DNA from: Osmia lignaria lignaria
Taxonomy: Eukaryota > Arthropoda > Insecta > Hymenoptera > Megachilidae
DNA length: 64,000 bases
Direction: 5' to 3'
Assembly (NCBI RefSeq): GCF_051020975.1
Contig: NW_027478158.1
Coordinates: 3,658,001 to 3,722,000, forward strand
Notes under the pieces: generated by a model
What the model saw: only the letters and a program-made list of their open reading frames with translations
What the model was told of the DNA's origin: nothing
Databases searched by the model: none
Made by a program: the position numbers and the translations under genes
Shown here: one piece after another, positions 50,691-63,800 of the stretch
Position numbering within the stretch: position 1 is the stretch's first letter
How the letters are laid out: every line of letters starts with the position of its first letter

Positions 50691-51299
50691 TATGTTGGTG
50701 CGGCTTCGGAACTTTTAAATATCTTGATATATCTCGAGAACTACGCATCTGATCAAAAAATATCATAGAACATAAATTGTAGGAAACATAATTCTCTACA
50801 AAAAAGGTATCTTAACATTTTGCCATAGCTCGCTTCGTTTCCGAGATATTTGCAGATATATCTCAAGGGAAGGGGCCTGCCGGACATATTTCGAGATATT
50901 TCTTCTTCTTGTTGTTCTTCTTCTGCACAGCTAAGCTGGAAGTGGCATTTACAGCTCGCAATACTGCAGAGTTATCTCAAAGAAAGGGGCCACGGTGTTT
51001 CTGTATCTCTATTATGTTGGTGCTGCTTCGGAACTTTTAAATATCTTGATATATCTCGAGAACTACGCATCTGATCAAAAAATATCGTAGAACATGAAAA
51101 GTAGGAACCTTAATTCTCTACAAAAAAGGTCTCTTAACATTTTGCCATAGCTCTCTTCGTTTCCGAGATATTTGCAGATTTATCTCAAGGGAAGGGGCCT
51201 GACGGACATATTTCGAGATATTTCTTCTTCTTGTTGTTCTTCTTCTGCACAGCTAAGCTGGAAGTGGCATTTGCAGCTCGCAATAGTGCAGAGTTATCT

Positions 51300-52300
51300 C
51301 AAAGAAAGGGGCCGCGGTGTTTCTGTATCTCTATTATGTTGGTGCGGCTTCGGAACTTTTAAATATCTTGATATATCTCGAGAACTACGCATCTGATCAA
51401 AAAATATCATAGAACATAAAAAGTAGGAAACTTAATTCTCTACAAAAAAGGTCTCTTAACATTTTGCCATAGCTCTCTTCGTTTCCGAGATATTTGCAGA
51501 TTTATCTCTAGGGAAGGGGCCTGACGGACATATTTCGAGATACTTCTTCTTCTTGTTGTTCTTCTTCTGCACAGCTAAGCTGGAAGTGGCATCTGCAGCA
51601 CGCAATAGTGCAGAGTTATCTCAAAGAAAGGGGCCACGGTGTTTCTGTATCTCTATTATGTTGGTGCGGTTGCGGAACTTTTAAATATCTTAATATATCT
51701 CGAGAACTACGCATCTGATCAAAAAATATCATAGAACATAAAAAGTAGGAAACTTAATTCTCTACAAAAAAGGTCTCTTAACATTTTGCCATAGCTCGCT
51801 TCGTTTCCGAGATATTTGCCGATTTATCTCAAGGGAAGGGGCCTAACGGACATATTTCGAGATATTTCTTCTTCTTGTTGTTCTTCCTCTGCACAGCTAA
51901 GCTGGAAGTGGCATTTGCAGCTCGCAATAGTGCAGAGTTATCTCAAAGAAAGGGGCCACGGTGTTTCTGTATCTCTATTATGTTGGTGCGGCTTCGGAAC
52001 TTTTAAATATCTTGATATATCTCGAGAACTACGCATCTGATCAAAAAATATCATAGAACATAAATTGTAGGAAACATAATTCTCTACAAAAAACGTCTCT
52101 TAACATTTTGCCATAGCTCGCTTCGTTTCCGAGATATTTGCAGATTCAGCTCAAAGGAACTGGCCTGACGGACATATTTCGAGATATTTCTTCTTCTTGT
52201 TGTTCTTCCTCTGCACAGCTAAGCTGGAAGTGGCATTTGCAGCTCGCAATAGTGCAGAGTTATCTCAAAGAAAGGGGCCACGGTGTTTCTGTATCTCTAT
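51300..52300 (+). repeat. 5-mer HOR (1610 bp) block B, copy 2
   Basis: It carries the same markers as copy 1, with private changes CATCTGCAGCACGC near 51592 and TATCTC in place of TATTTC near 51940. It is a different 5-mer from the one at 2-5 kb, with unrelated markers, so the 1610-bp length arose twice. Confidence 0.88.
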
Positions 52301-53103
52301 TATGTTGGTGGGGCTTCGGAACTTTTAAATATCTTGATATATCTCGAGAACTACGCATCTGATCAAAAAATATCATAGAACATAAAAAGTAGGACACTTA
52401 ATTCTCTACAAAAAAGGTCGCTTAACATTTTGCCATAGCTCGCTTCGTTTCCGAGATATTTGCAGATATATCTCAAGGGCAGGGGCCTGACGGACATATT
52501 TCGAGATATTTCTTCTTCTTGTTGTTCTTCTTCTGCACAGCTAAGCTGGAAGTGGCATTTGCGGCTCGCACTAGTGCACAGTTATCTCAAAGAAAGGGGC
52601 CACGGTGTTTCTGTATCTCTATTATGTTGGTGCGGCTTCGGAACTTTTAAGTATCTCGATATATCTCGAAAACTACGCTTCGGATCAAAAAATATCATAG
52701 AACATAAATTGTAGGAAACATAATTCTCTACAAAAAACGTCTCTTAACATTTTGCCATAGCTCGCTTCGTTTCCGAGATATTTGCAGATTCAGCTCAAAG
52801 GAACTGGCCTGACGGACATATTTCGAGATATTTCTTCTTCTTGTTGTTCTTCCTCTGCACAGCTAAGCTGGAAGTGGCATTTGCAGCTCGCAATAGTGCA
52901 GAGTTATCTCAAAGAAAGGGGCCACGGTGTTTCTGTATCTCTATTATGTTGGTGGGGCTTCGGAACTTTTAAATATCTTGATATATCTCGAGAACTACGC
53001 ATCTGATCAAAAAATATCATAGAACATAAAAAGTAGGACACTTAATTCTCTACAAAAAAGGTCGCTTAACATTTTGCCATAGCTCGCTTCGTTTCCGAGA
53101 TAT
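52138..53103 (+). repeat. Dimeric repeat (644 bp) of GGTGGGGC units
   Basis: Units 52138 and 52782 share a Q-type head, GGTGGGGCTTC, GTAGGACACTTAATTC and GGTCGCTTAAC. The unit between them (52460) has GGGCAGGGG, TTTTAAGTATC and CTTCGGATC, the last removing the usual stop. These types also occur next to each other in the 7-mer at 38-43 kb, so the two regions share ancestry. Confidence 0.85.
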
Positions 53104-53747
53104 TTGCATATTTATCTCAAGGGAAGGGGCCTGACGGACATATTTCGAGATATTTCTTCTTCTTGTTGTTCTTCTTCCGCACAGCTAAGCTGGAAGTGGC
53201 ATTTGCGGCTCGCACTAGTGCAGAGTTATCTCAAAGAAAGGGGCCACGGTGTTTCTGTATCTCTATTATGTTGGTGCGGCTTCGGAACTTTTAAATATCT
53301 CGATATATCTCGAAAACTACGCTTCTGATCAAAAAATATCATAGAACATAAATTGTAGGAAACATAATTCTCTACAAAAAACGTCTCTTAACATTTTGCC
53401 ATAGCTCGCTTCGTTTCCGAGATATTTGCAGATTTATCTCAAGGGAAGGGGCCTGACGGACATATTTCGAGATATTTCTTCTTCTTGTTGTTCTTCTTCT
53501 GCACAGCTGAGCTGGAAGTGGCATTTGCAGGTCGCAATAGTGCAGAGTTATCTCAAAGAAAGCGGCCACGGTGTTTCTGTATCTCTATTATGTTTGTGCG
53601 GCTTCGGAACTTTTAAATATCTCGATATATCTCGAAAACTACGCTTCTGATCAAAAAATATCATAGAACATAAATTGTAGGAAACATAATTCTCTACAAA
53701 AAACGTCTCTTAACATTTTGCCATAGCTCGCTTCGTTTCCGAGATAT

Positions 53748-55679
53748 TTGCAGATTCAGCTCAAAGGAACTGGCCTGACGGACATATTTCGAGATATTTC
53801 TTCTTCTTGTTGTTCTTCCTCTGCACAGCTAAGCTGGAAGTGGCATTTGCAGCTCGCAATAGTGCAGAGTTATCTCAAAGAAAGGGGCCACGGTGTTTCT
53901 GTATCTCTATTATGTTGGTGCGGCTTCGGAACTTTTAAATATCTTGATATATCTCGAAAACTACGCTTCTGATCAAAAAATATCATAGAACATAAATTGT
54001 AGGAAACATAATTCACTACAAAAAAGGTATCTTAACATTTTGCCATAGCTCGCTTCGTTTCCGAGATATTTGCAGATATATCTCAAGGGAAGGGGCCTGC
54101 CGGACATATTTCGAGATATTTCTTCTTCTTGTTGTTCTTCTTCTGCACAGCTAAGCTGGAAGTGGCATTTACAGCTCGCAATACTGCAGAGTTATCTCAA
54201 AGAAAGGGGCCACGGTGTTTCTGTATCTCTATTATGTTGGTGCTGCTTCGGAACTTTTAAATATCTTGATATATCTCGAGAACTACGCATCTGATCAAAA
54301 AATATCGTAGAACATGAAAAGTAGGAACCTTAATTCTCTACAAAAAAGGTCTCTTAACATTTTGCCATAGCTCTCTTCGTTTCCGAGATATTTGCAGATT
54401 TATCTCAAGGGAAGGGGCCTGACGGACATATTTCGAGATATTTCTTCTTCTTGTTGTTCTTCTTCTGCACAGCTAAGCTGGAAGTGGCATTTGCAGCTCG
54501 CAATAGTGCAGAGTTATCTCAAAGAAAGGGGCCACGGTGTTTCTGTATCTCTATTATGTTGGTGCGGCTTCGGAACTTTTAAATATCTTGATATATCTCG
54601 AGAACCACGCATCTGATCAAAAAATATCATAGAACATAAAAAGTAGGAAACTTAATTCTCTACAAAAAAGGTCTCTTAACATTTTGCCATAGCTCGCTTC
54701 GTTTCCGAGATATTTGCAGATTTATCTCAAGGGAAGGGTCCTGATGGACATATTTCGAGATATTTCTTCTTCTTGTTGTTCTTCTTCTGCACAGCTAAAC
54801 TGGAAGTGGCATTTCCAGCTCGCAATCGTGCAGAGTTATCTCAAAGAAAGGGGCCACGGTGTTTCTGTATCTCTATTATGTTGGTGCGGCTTCGGAACTT
54901 TTAAATATCTCGATATATCTCGAAAACTACGCTTCTGATCAAAAAATATCATAGAACATAAATTGTAGGAAACATAATTCTCTACAAAAAACGTCTCTTA
55001 ACATTTTGCCATAGCTCGCTTCGTTTCCGAGATATTTGCAGATTTATCTCAAGGGAAGGGGCCTGACGGACATATTTCGAGATATTTCTTCTTCTTGTTG
55101 TTCTTCTTCTGCACAGCTAAGCTGGAAGTGGCATTTGCGGCTCGCACTAGTGCAGAGTTATCTCAAAGAAAGGAGCCACGGTGTTTCTGTATCTCTATTA
55201 TGTTGGTGCGGCTTCGGAACTTTTAAATATCTCGATATATCTCGAAAACTACGCTTCTGATCAAAAAATATCATAGAACATAAATTGTAGGAAACATAAT
55301 TCACTACAAAAAACGTCTCTTAACATTTTGCCATAGCTCGCTTCGTTTCCGAGATATTTGCAGATTCAGCTCAAAGGAACGGGCCTGACGGACATATTTC
55401 GAGATACTTCTTCTTCTTGTTGTTCTTCCTCTGCACAGCTAAGCTGGAAGTGGCATTTGCAGCTCGCAATAGTGCAGAGTTATCTCAAAGAAAGGGGCCA
55501 CGGTGTTTCTGTATCTCTATTATGTTGGTGCGGCTTCGGAACTTTTAAATATCTAGATATATCTCGAGAACTACGCATCTGATCAAAAAATATCATAGAA
55601 CATAAAAAGTAGGAAACTTAATTCTCTACAAAAAAGGTCTCATAACATTTTGCCATAGCTCGCTTCGTTCCCGAGATAT
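53748..55679 (+). repeat. 16-monomer (5152 bp) duplication, copy 1
   Basis: Units 54070 (GCCTGCCGG, AATACTGC, GGTGCTGC), 54392 (GAGAACCACGC), 54714 (GGGTCCTGATGG), 55036 (AAGGAGCC) and 55358 (GGAACGGGCC, GATACTTC) recur 5152 bp later in the same order. The first unit matches only in part: 53748 has a K-type tail and 58900 an E-type tail. Confidence 0.9.
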
Positions 55680-57611
55680 TTGCAGATTTATCTCAAGGGA
55701 AGGGGCCTGACGGACATATTTCGAGATATTTCTTCTTCTTGTTGTTCTTCTTCTGCACAGCTACGCTGGAAGTGGCATTTGCGGCTCGCACTAGTGCAGA
55801 GTTATCTCAAAGAAAGGGGCCACGGTGTTTCTGTATCTCTATTATGTTGGTGCGGCTTCGGAACTTTTAAATATCTTGATATATCTCGAGAACTACGCCT
55901 CTGATCGAAAAATATCATAGAACATAAAAAGGAGGAAACTTAATTCTCTACAAAAAAGGTCTCTTAACATTTCGCCATAGCTCGCTTCGTTTCCGAGATA
56001 TTTGCAGATTTATCTCAAGGGAAGGGGCCTGTCGGACATATTTCGAGATATTTCTCCTTCTTGTTGTTCTTCTTCTGCACAGCTAAGCTGGAAGTGGCAT
56101 TTGCGGCTCGCACTAGTGCAGAGTTATCTCAAAGAAAGGGGCCACGGTGTTTCTGTATCTCTATTATGTTGGTGCGGCTTCGGAACTTTTAAATATCTCG
56201 ATATATCTCGAAAACTACGCTTCTGATCAAAAAATATCATAGAACATAAATTGTAGGAAACATAATTCTCTACAAAAAACGTCTCTTAACATTTTGCCAT
56301 AGCTCGCTTCGTTTCCGAGATATTTGCAGATATATCTCAAGGGAAGGGGCCTGACGGACATATTTCGAGATATTTCTTCTTCTTGTTGTTCTTCCTCTGC
56401 ACAGCTAAGCTGGAAGTGGCATTTGCAGCTCGCAATAGTGCAGAGTTATCTCAAAGAAAGGGGCCACGGTGTTTCTGTATCTCTATTATGTTGGTGCGGC
56501 TTCGGAACTTTTAAATATCTTGATATATCTCGAGAACCACGCATCTGATCAAAAAATATCATAGAACATAAAAAGTAGGAAACTTAATTCTCTACAAAAA
56601 CGGTCTCTTAACATTTTGCCATAGCTCGCTTCGTTTCCGAGATATTTGCAGATTTATCTCAAGGGAAGGGGCCTGACGGACATATTTCGAGATATTTCTT
56701 CTTCTTGTTGTTCTTCTTCTGCACAGCTGAGCTGGAAGTGGCATTTGCAGGTCGCAATAGTGCAGAGTTATCTCAAAGAAAGGGGCCACGGTGTTTCTGT
56801 ATCTCTATTATGTTGGTGCGGCTTCGGAACTTTTAAATATCTCGATATATCTCGAAAACTACGCTTCTGATCAAAAAATATCATAGAACATAAATTGTAG
56901 GAAACATAATTCTCTACAAAAAACGTCTCTTAACATTTTGCCATAGCTCGCTTCGTTTCCGAGATATTTGCAGATTCAGCTCAAAGGAACTGGCCTGACG
57001 GACATATTTCGAGATATTTCTTCTTCTTGTTGTTCTTCCTCTGCACAGCTAAGCTGGAAGTGGCATTTGCAGCTCGCAATAGTGCAGAGTTATCTCAAAG
57101 AAAGGGGCCACGGTGTTTCTGTATCTCTATTATGTTGGTGCGGCTTCGGAACTTTTAAATATCTTGATATATCTCGAGAACTACGCATCTGATCAAAAAA
57201 TATCATAGAACATAAATTGTAGGAAACATAATTCTCTACAAAAAAGGTATCTTAACATTTTGCCATAGCTCGCTTCGTTTCCGAGATATTTGCAGATATA
57301 TCTCAAGGGAAGGGGCCTGCCGGACATATTTCGAGATATTTCTTCTTCTTGTTGTTCTTCTTCTGCACAGCTAAGCTGGAAGTGGCATTTACAGCTCGCA
57401 ATACTGCAGAGTTATCTCAAAGAAAGGGGCCACGGTGTTTCTGTATCTCTATTATGTTGGTGCTGCTTCGGAACTTTTAAATATCTTGATATATCTCGAG
57501 AACTACGCATCTGATCAAAAAATATCGTAGAACATGAAAAGTAGGAACCTTAATTCTCTACAAAAAAGGTCTCTTAACATTTTGCCATAGCTCTCTTCGT
57601 TTCCGAGATAT
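55680..57611 (+). repeat. 6-mer HOR (1932 bp), copy 1
   Basis: Units in order: 55680 (CAGCTACGCTGG, AAAAAGGAGG), 56002 (CCTGTCGG, TTTCTCCTTC), 56324 (GAGAACCACG, AAAACGGTC), 56646 (CAGCTGAGC, GCAGGTCGC), 56968 (Q head) and 57290 (GCCTGCCGG, GGTGCTGC, ATATCGTAG). Confidence 0.92.
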
Positions 57612-59543
57612 TTGCAGATTTATCTCAAGGGAAGGGGCCTGACGGACATATTTCGAGATATTTCTTCTTCTTGTTGTTCTTCTTCTGCACAGCTACGCTG
57701 GAAGTGGCATTTGCGGCTCGCACTAGTGCAGAGTTATCTCAAAGAAAGGGGCCACGGTGTTTCTGTATCTCTATTATGTTGGTGCGGCTTCGGAACTTTT
57801 AAATATCTTGATATATCTCGAGAACTACGCCTCTGATCGAAAAATATCATAGAACATAAAAAGGAGGAAACTTAATTCTCTACAAAAAAGGTCTCTTAAC
57901 ATTTCGCCATAGCTCGCTTCGTTTCCGAGATATTTGCAGATTTATCTCAAGGGAAGGGGCCTGTCGGACATATTTCGAGATATTTCTCCTTCTTGTTGTT
58001 CTTCTTCTGCACAGCTAAGCTGGAAGTGGCATTTGCGGCTCGCACTAGTGCAGAGTTATCTCAAAGAAAGGGGCCACGGTGTTTCTGTATCTCTATTATG
58101 TTGGTGCGGCTTCGGAACTTTTAAATATCTCGATATATCTCGAAAACTACGCTTCTGATCAAAAAATATCATAGAACATAAATTGTAGGAAACATAATTC
58201 TCTACAAAAAACGTCTCTTAACATTTTGCCATAGCTCGCTTCGTTTCCGAGATATTTGCAGATATATCTCAAGGGAAGGGGCCTGACGGACATATTTCGA
58301 GATATTTCTTCTTCTTGTTGTTCTTCCTCTGCACAGCTAAGCTGGAAGTGGCATTTGCAGCTCGCAATAGTGCAGAGTTATCTCAAAGAAAGGGGCCACG
58401 GTGTTTCTGTATCTCTATTATGTTGGTGCGGCTTCGGAACTTTTAAATATCTTGATATATCTCGAGAACCACGCATCTGATCAAAAAATATCATAGAACA
58501 TAAAAAGTAGGAAACTTAATTCTCTACAAAAACGGTCTCTTAACATTTTGCCATAGCTCGCTTCGTTTCCGAGATATTTGCAGATTTATCTCAAGGGAAG
58601 GGGCCTGACGGACATATTTCGAGATATTTCTTCTTCTTGTTGTTCTTCTTCTGCACAGCTGAGCTGGAAGTGGCATTTGCAGGTCGCAATAGTGCAGAGT
58701 TATCTCAAAGAAAGGGGCCACGGTGTTTCTGTATCTCTATTATGTTGGTGCGGCTTCGGAACTTTTAAATATCTCGATATATCTCGAAAACTACGCTTCT
58801 GATCAAAAAATATCATAGAACATAAATTGTAGGAAACATAATTCTCTACAAAAAACGTCTCTTAACATTTTGCCATAGCTCGCTTCGTTTCCGAGATATT
58901 TGCAGATTCAGCTCAAAGGAACTGGCCTGACGGACATATTTCGAGATATTTCTTCTTCTTGTTGTTCTTCCTCTGCACAGCTAAGCTGGAAGTGGCATTT
59001 GCAGCTCGCAATAGTGCAGAGTTATCTCAAAGAAAGGGGCCACGGTGTTTCTGTATCTCTATTATGTTGGTGCGGCTTCGGAACTTTTAAATATCTTGAT
59101 ATATCTCGAGAACTACGCATCTGATCAAAAAATATCATAGAACATAAATTGTAGGAAACATAATTCTCTACAAAAAAGGTATCTTAACATTTTGCCATAG
59201 CTCGCTTCGTTTCCGAGATATTTGCAGATATATCTCAAGGGAAGGGGCCTGCCGGACATATTTCGAGATATTTCTTCTTCTTGTTGTTCTTCTTCTGCAC
59301 AGCTAAGCTGGAAGTGGCATTTACAGCTCGCAATACTGCAGAGTTATCTCAAAGAAAGGGGCCACGGTGTTTCTGTATCTCTATTATGTTGGTGCTGCTT
59401 CGGAACTTTTAAATATCTTGATATATCTCGAGAACTACGCATCTGATCAAAAAATATCGTAGAACATGAAAAGTAGGAACCTTAATTCTCTACAAAAAAG
59501 GTCTCTTAACATTTTGCCATAGCTCTCTTCGTTTCCGAGATAT
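57612..59543 (+). repeat. 6-mer HOR (1932 bp), copy 2
   Basis: All six units recur in order at +1932, with no differences seen by eye in the unit bodies. The 6-mer sits inside the 5152-bp duplication and is flanked by its two halves. Confidence 0.92.
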
Positions 59544-60831
59544 TTGCAGATTTATCTCAAGGGAAGGGGCCTGACGGACATATTTCGAGATATTTCTTCT
59601 TCTTGTTGTTCTTCTTCTGCACAGCTAAGCTGGAAGTGGCATTTGCAGCTCGCAATAGTGCAGAGTTATCTCAAAGAAAGGGGCCACGGTGTTTCTGTAT
59701 CTCTATTATGTTGGTGCGGCTTCGGAACTTTTAAATATCTTGATATATCTCGAGAACCACGCATCTGATCAAAAAATATCATAGAACATAAAAAGTAGGA
59801 AACTTAATTCTCTACAAAAAAGGTCTCTTAACATTTTGCCATAGCTCGCTTCGTTTCCGAGATATTTGCAGATTTATCTCAAGGGAAGGGTCCTGATGGA
59901 CATATTTCGAGATATTTCTTCTTCTTGTTGTTCTTCTTCTGCACAGCTAAACTGGAAGTGGCATTTCCAGCTCGCAATCGTGCAGAGTTATCTCAAAGAA
60001 AGGGGCCACGGTGTTTCTGTATCTCTATTATGTTGGTGCGGCTTCGGAACTTTTAAATATCTCGATATATCTCGAAAACTACGCTTCTGATCAAAAAATA
60101 TCATAGAACATAAATTGTAGGAAACATAATTCTCTACAAAAAACGTCTCTTAACATTTTGCCATAGCTCGCTTCGTTTCCGAGATATTTGCAGATTTATC
60201 TCAAGGGAAGGGGCCTGACGGACATATTTCGAGATATTTCTTCTTCTTGTTGTTCTTCTTCTGCACAGCTAAGCTGGAAGTGGCATTTGCGGCTTGCACT
60301 AGTGCAGAGTTATCTCAAAGAAAGGAGCCACGGTGTTTCTGTATCTCTATTATGTTGGTGCGGCTTCGGAACTTTTAAATATCTCGATATATCTCGAAAA
60401 CTACGCTTCTGATCAAAAAATATCATAGAACATAAATTGTAGGAAACATAATTCACTACAAAAAACGTCTCTTAACATTTTGCCATAGCTCGCTTCGTTT
60501 CCGAGATATTTGCAGATTCAGCTCAAAGGAACGGGCCTGACGGACATATTTCGAGATACTTCTTCTTCTTGTTGTTCTTCCTCTGCACAGCTAAGCTGGA
60601 AGTGGCATTTGCAGCTCGCAATAGTGCAGAGTTATGTCAAAGAAAGGGGCCACGGTGTTTCTGTATCTCTATTATGTTGGTGCGGCTTCGGAACTTTTAA
60701 ATATCTTGATATATCTCGAGAACTACGCATCTGATCAAAAAATATCATAGAACATAAAAAGTAGGAAACTTAATTCTCTACAAAAAAGGTCTCTAAACAT
60801 TTTGCCATAGCTCGCTTCGTTTCCGAGATAT
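58900..60831 (+). repeat. 16-monomer (5152 bp) duplication, copy 2
   Basis: Matches 53748-55679. From 59222 on I noted only a few changes, including GGCTTGCAC near 60294, TTATGTC near 60635 and CTCTAAAC near 60793. The first two units (58900, 59222) are also the last two of 6-mer copy 2, which marks the recombination register. Confidence 0.9.
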
Positions 60832-63800
60832 TTGCAGATTTATCTCAAGGGAAGGGGCCTGACGGACATATTTCGAGATATTTCTTCTTCTTGTTGTTCT
60901 TCTTCTGCACAGCTGAGCTGGAAGTGGCATTTGCAGGTCGCAATAGTGCAGGGTTATCTCAAAGAAAGGGGCCACGGTGTTTCTGTATCTCTATTATGTT
61001 GGTGCGGCTTCGGAACTTTTAAATATCTCGATATATCTCGAAAACTGCGCTTCTGATCAAAAAATATCATAGAACATAAAAAGTAGGAAACTTAATTCTC
61101 CACAAAAAAGGTCTCTTAACATTTTGCCACAGCTCGCTTCGTTTCCGAGATATTTGCAGATTTATCTCAAGGGAAGGGGCCTGACGGACATATTTCGGGA
61201 TATTTCTTCTTCTTGCTGTTCTTCTTCTGCACAGCTAAGCTGGAAGTGGCATTTGCGGCTGGCACTAGTGCAGAGTTATCTCAAAGAAAGGGGCCACGGT
61301 GTTTCTGTATCCCTATTATGTTGGTGCGGCTTCGGAACTTTTAAATATCTCGATATATCTCGAAAACTACGCTTCTGATCAAAAAATATCATAGAACATA
61401 AATTGTAGGAAACATAATTCTCTACAAAAAACGTCTCTTAACATTTTGCCATAGCTCGCTTCGTTTCCGAGATATTTGCAGATTCAGCTCAAAGGAACTG
61501 GCCTGACGGACATATTTCGAGATATTTCTTCTTCTTGTTGTTCTTCCTCAGCACAGCTATGCTGGAAGTGACATTTGCAGCTCGCAATAGTGCAGAGTTA
61601 TCTCAAAGAAAGGGGCCACGGTGTTTCTGTATCTCTATTATGTTGGTGCGGCTTCGGAACTTTTAAATATCTCGATATATCTCGAAAACTACGCTTCTGA
61701 TCAAAAAATATCATAGAACGTAAATTGTAGGAAACATTATTCTCTACAAAAAAGGTCTCTTAACATTTTGCCATAGCTCGCTTCGTTTCCGAGATATTTG
61801 CAGATTCAGCTCAAAGGAACGGGCCTGACGGACATATTTCGAGATACTTCTTCTTCTTGTTGTTCTTCCTCTGCACAGCTAAGCTGGAAGTGGCATTTGC
61901 AGCTCGCAATAGTGCAGAGTTATCTCAAAGAAAGGGGCCACGGTGTTTCTGTATCTCTATTATGTTGGTGCGGCTTCGGAACTTTTAAATATCTTGATAT
62001 ATCTCGAGAACTACGCATCTGATCAAAAAATATCATAGAACATAAAAAGTAGGAAACTTAATTCTCTACAAAAAAGGTCTCTTAACATTTTGCCATAGCT
62101 CGCTTCGTTTCCGAGATATTTGCAGATTTATCTCAAGGGAAGGGGCCTGACGGACATATTTCGAGATATTTCTTCTTCTTGTTGTTCTTCTTCTGCACAG
62201 CTGAGCTGGAAGTTGCATTTGCAGGTCGCAATAGTGCAGAGTTATCTCAAAGAAAGGGGCCACGGTGTTTCTGTATCTCTATTATGTTGGTGCGGCTTCG
62301 GAACTTTTAAATATCTCGATATATCTCGAAAACTGCGCTTCTGATCAAAAAATATCATAGAACATAAAAAGTAGGAAACTTAATTCTCCACAAAAAAGGT
62401 CTCTTAACATTTTGCCACAGCTCGCTTCGTTTCCGAGATATTTGCAGATTTATCTCAAGGGAAGGGGCCTGACGGACATATTTCGGGATATTTCTTCTTC
62501 TTGCTGTTCTTCTTCTGCACAGCTAAGCTGGAAGTGGCATTTGCGGCTGGCACTAGTGCAGAGTTATCTCAAAGAAAGGGGCCACGGTGTTTCTGTATCC
62601 CTATTATGTTGGTGCGGCTTCGGAACTTTTAAATATCTCGATATATCTCGAAAACTACGCTTCTGATCAAAAAATATCATAGAACATAAATTGTAGGAAA
62701 CATAATTCTCTACAAAAAACGTCTCTTAACATTTTGCCATAGCTCGCTTCGTTTCCGAGATGTTTGCAGATTCAGCTCAAAGGAACTGGCCTGACGGACA
62801 TATTTCGAGATATTTCTTCTTCTTGTTGTTCTTCCTCAGCACAGCTAAGCTGGAAGTGACATTTGCAGCTCGCAATAGTGCAGAGTTATCTCAAAGAAAG
62901 GGGCCACGGTGTTTCTGTATCTCTATTATGTTGGTGCGGCTTCGGAACTTTTAAATATCTCGATATATCTCGAAAACTACGCTTCTGATCAAAAAATATC
63001 ATAGAACATAAATTGTAGCAAACAGAATTCTCTACAAAAAAGGTCTCTTAACATTTTGCCATAGCTCGCTTCGTTTCCGAGATATTTGCAGATTTATCTC
63101 AAGGGAAGGGTCCTGATGGACATATTTCGGGATATTTCTTCTTCTTGTTGTTCTTCTTCTGCACAGCTAAGCTGGAAGTGGCATTTGCAGCGCGCAATAG
63201 TGCAGAGTTATCTCAAAGAAAGGGGCCACGGTGTTTCTGTATCTCTATTATGTTGGTGCGGCTTCGGAACTTTTAAATATCTTGATATATCTCGAGAACT
63301 ACGCATCTGATCAAAAAATATCGTAGAAGATAAAAAGTAGGAAACTTAATTCTCTACAAAAAAGGTCTCTTAACATTTCGCCATAGCTCGCTTCGTTTCC
63401 GAGATATTTGCAGATTTATCTCACGGGAAGGGGCCTGACGGACATATTTCGAGATATTTCTTCTTCTTGTTGTTCTTCTTCTGCACAGCTGAGCTGGAAG
63501 TGGCATTTGCAGGTCGCAATAGTGCAGAGTTATCTCAAAGAAAGGGGCCACGGTGTTTCTGTATCTCTATTATGTTGGTGCGGCTTCGGAACTTTTAAAT
63601 ATCTCGATATATCTCGAAAACTGCGCTTCTGATCAAAAAATATCATAGAACATAAAAAGTAGGAAACTTAATTCTCCACAAAAAAGGTCTCTTAACATTT
63701 TGCCACAGCTCGCTTCGTTTCCGAGATATTTGCAGATTTATCTCAAGGGAAGGGGCCTGACGGACATATTTCGAGATATTTCTTCTTCTTGCTGTTCTTC

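Noticed and set aside
8455..60831. Assembly error as the sole cause of the long identical blocks
   Set aside because: Possible for individual blocks, but most duplicated blocks carry private differences and clean whole-monomer offsets, so I keep them as real while noting that spanning long reads are needed.
62760..62954. ATG-started frame of 64 codons in another frame
   Set aside because: The ATG comes from a single private change (GAGATGTTTGCAG). The frame is specific to one unit and is not a gene.
6009..63551. Minus-strand open frames of about 60-115 codons in some units
   Set aside because: They are antisense readings of the same repeat, appear only where a chance substitution removes a stop, and are not conserved from unit to unit.
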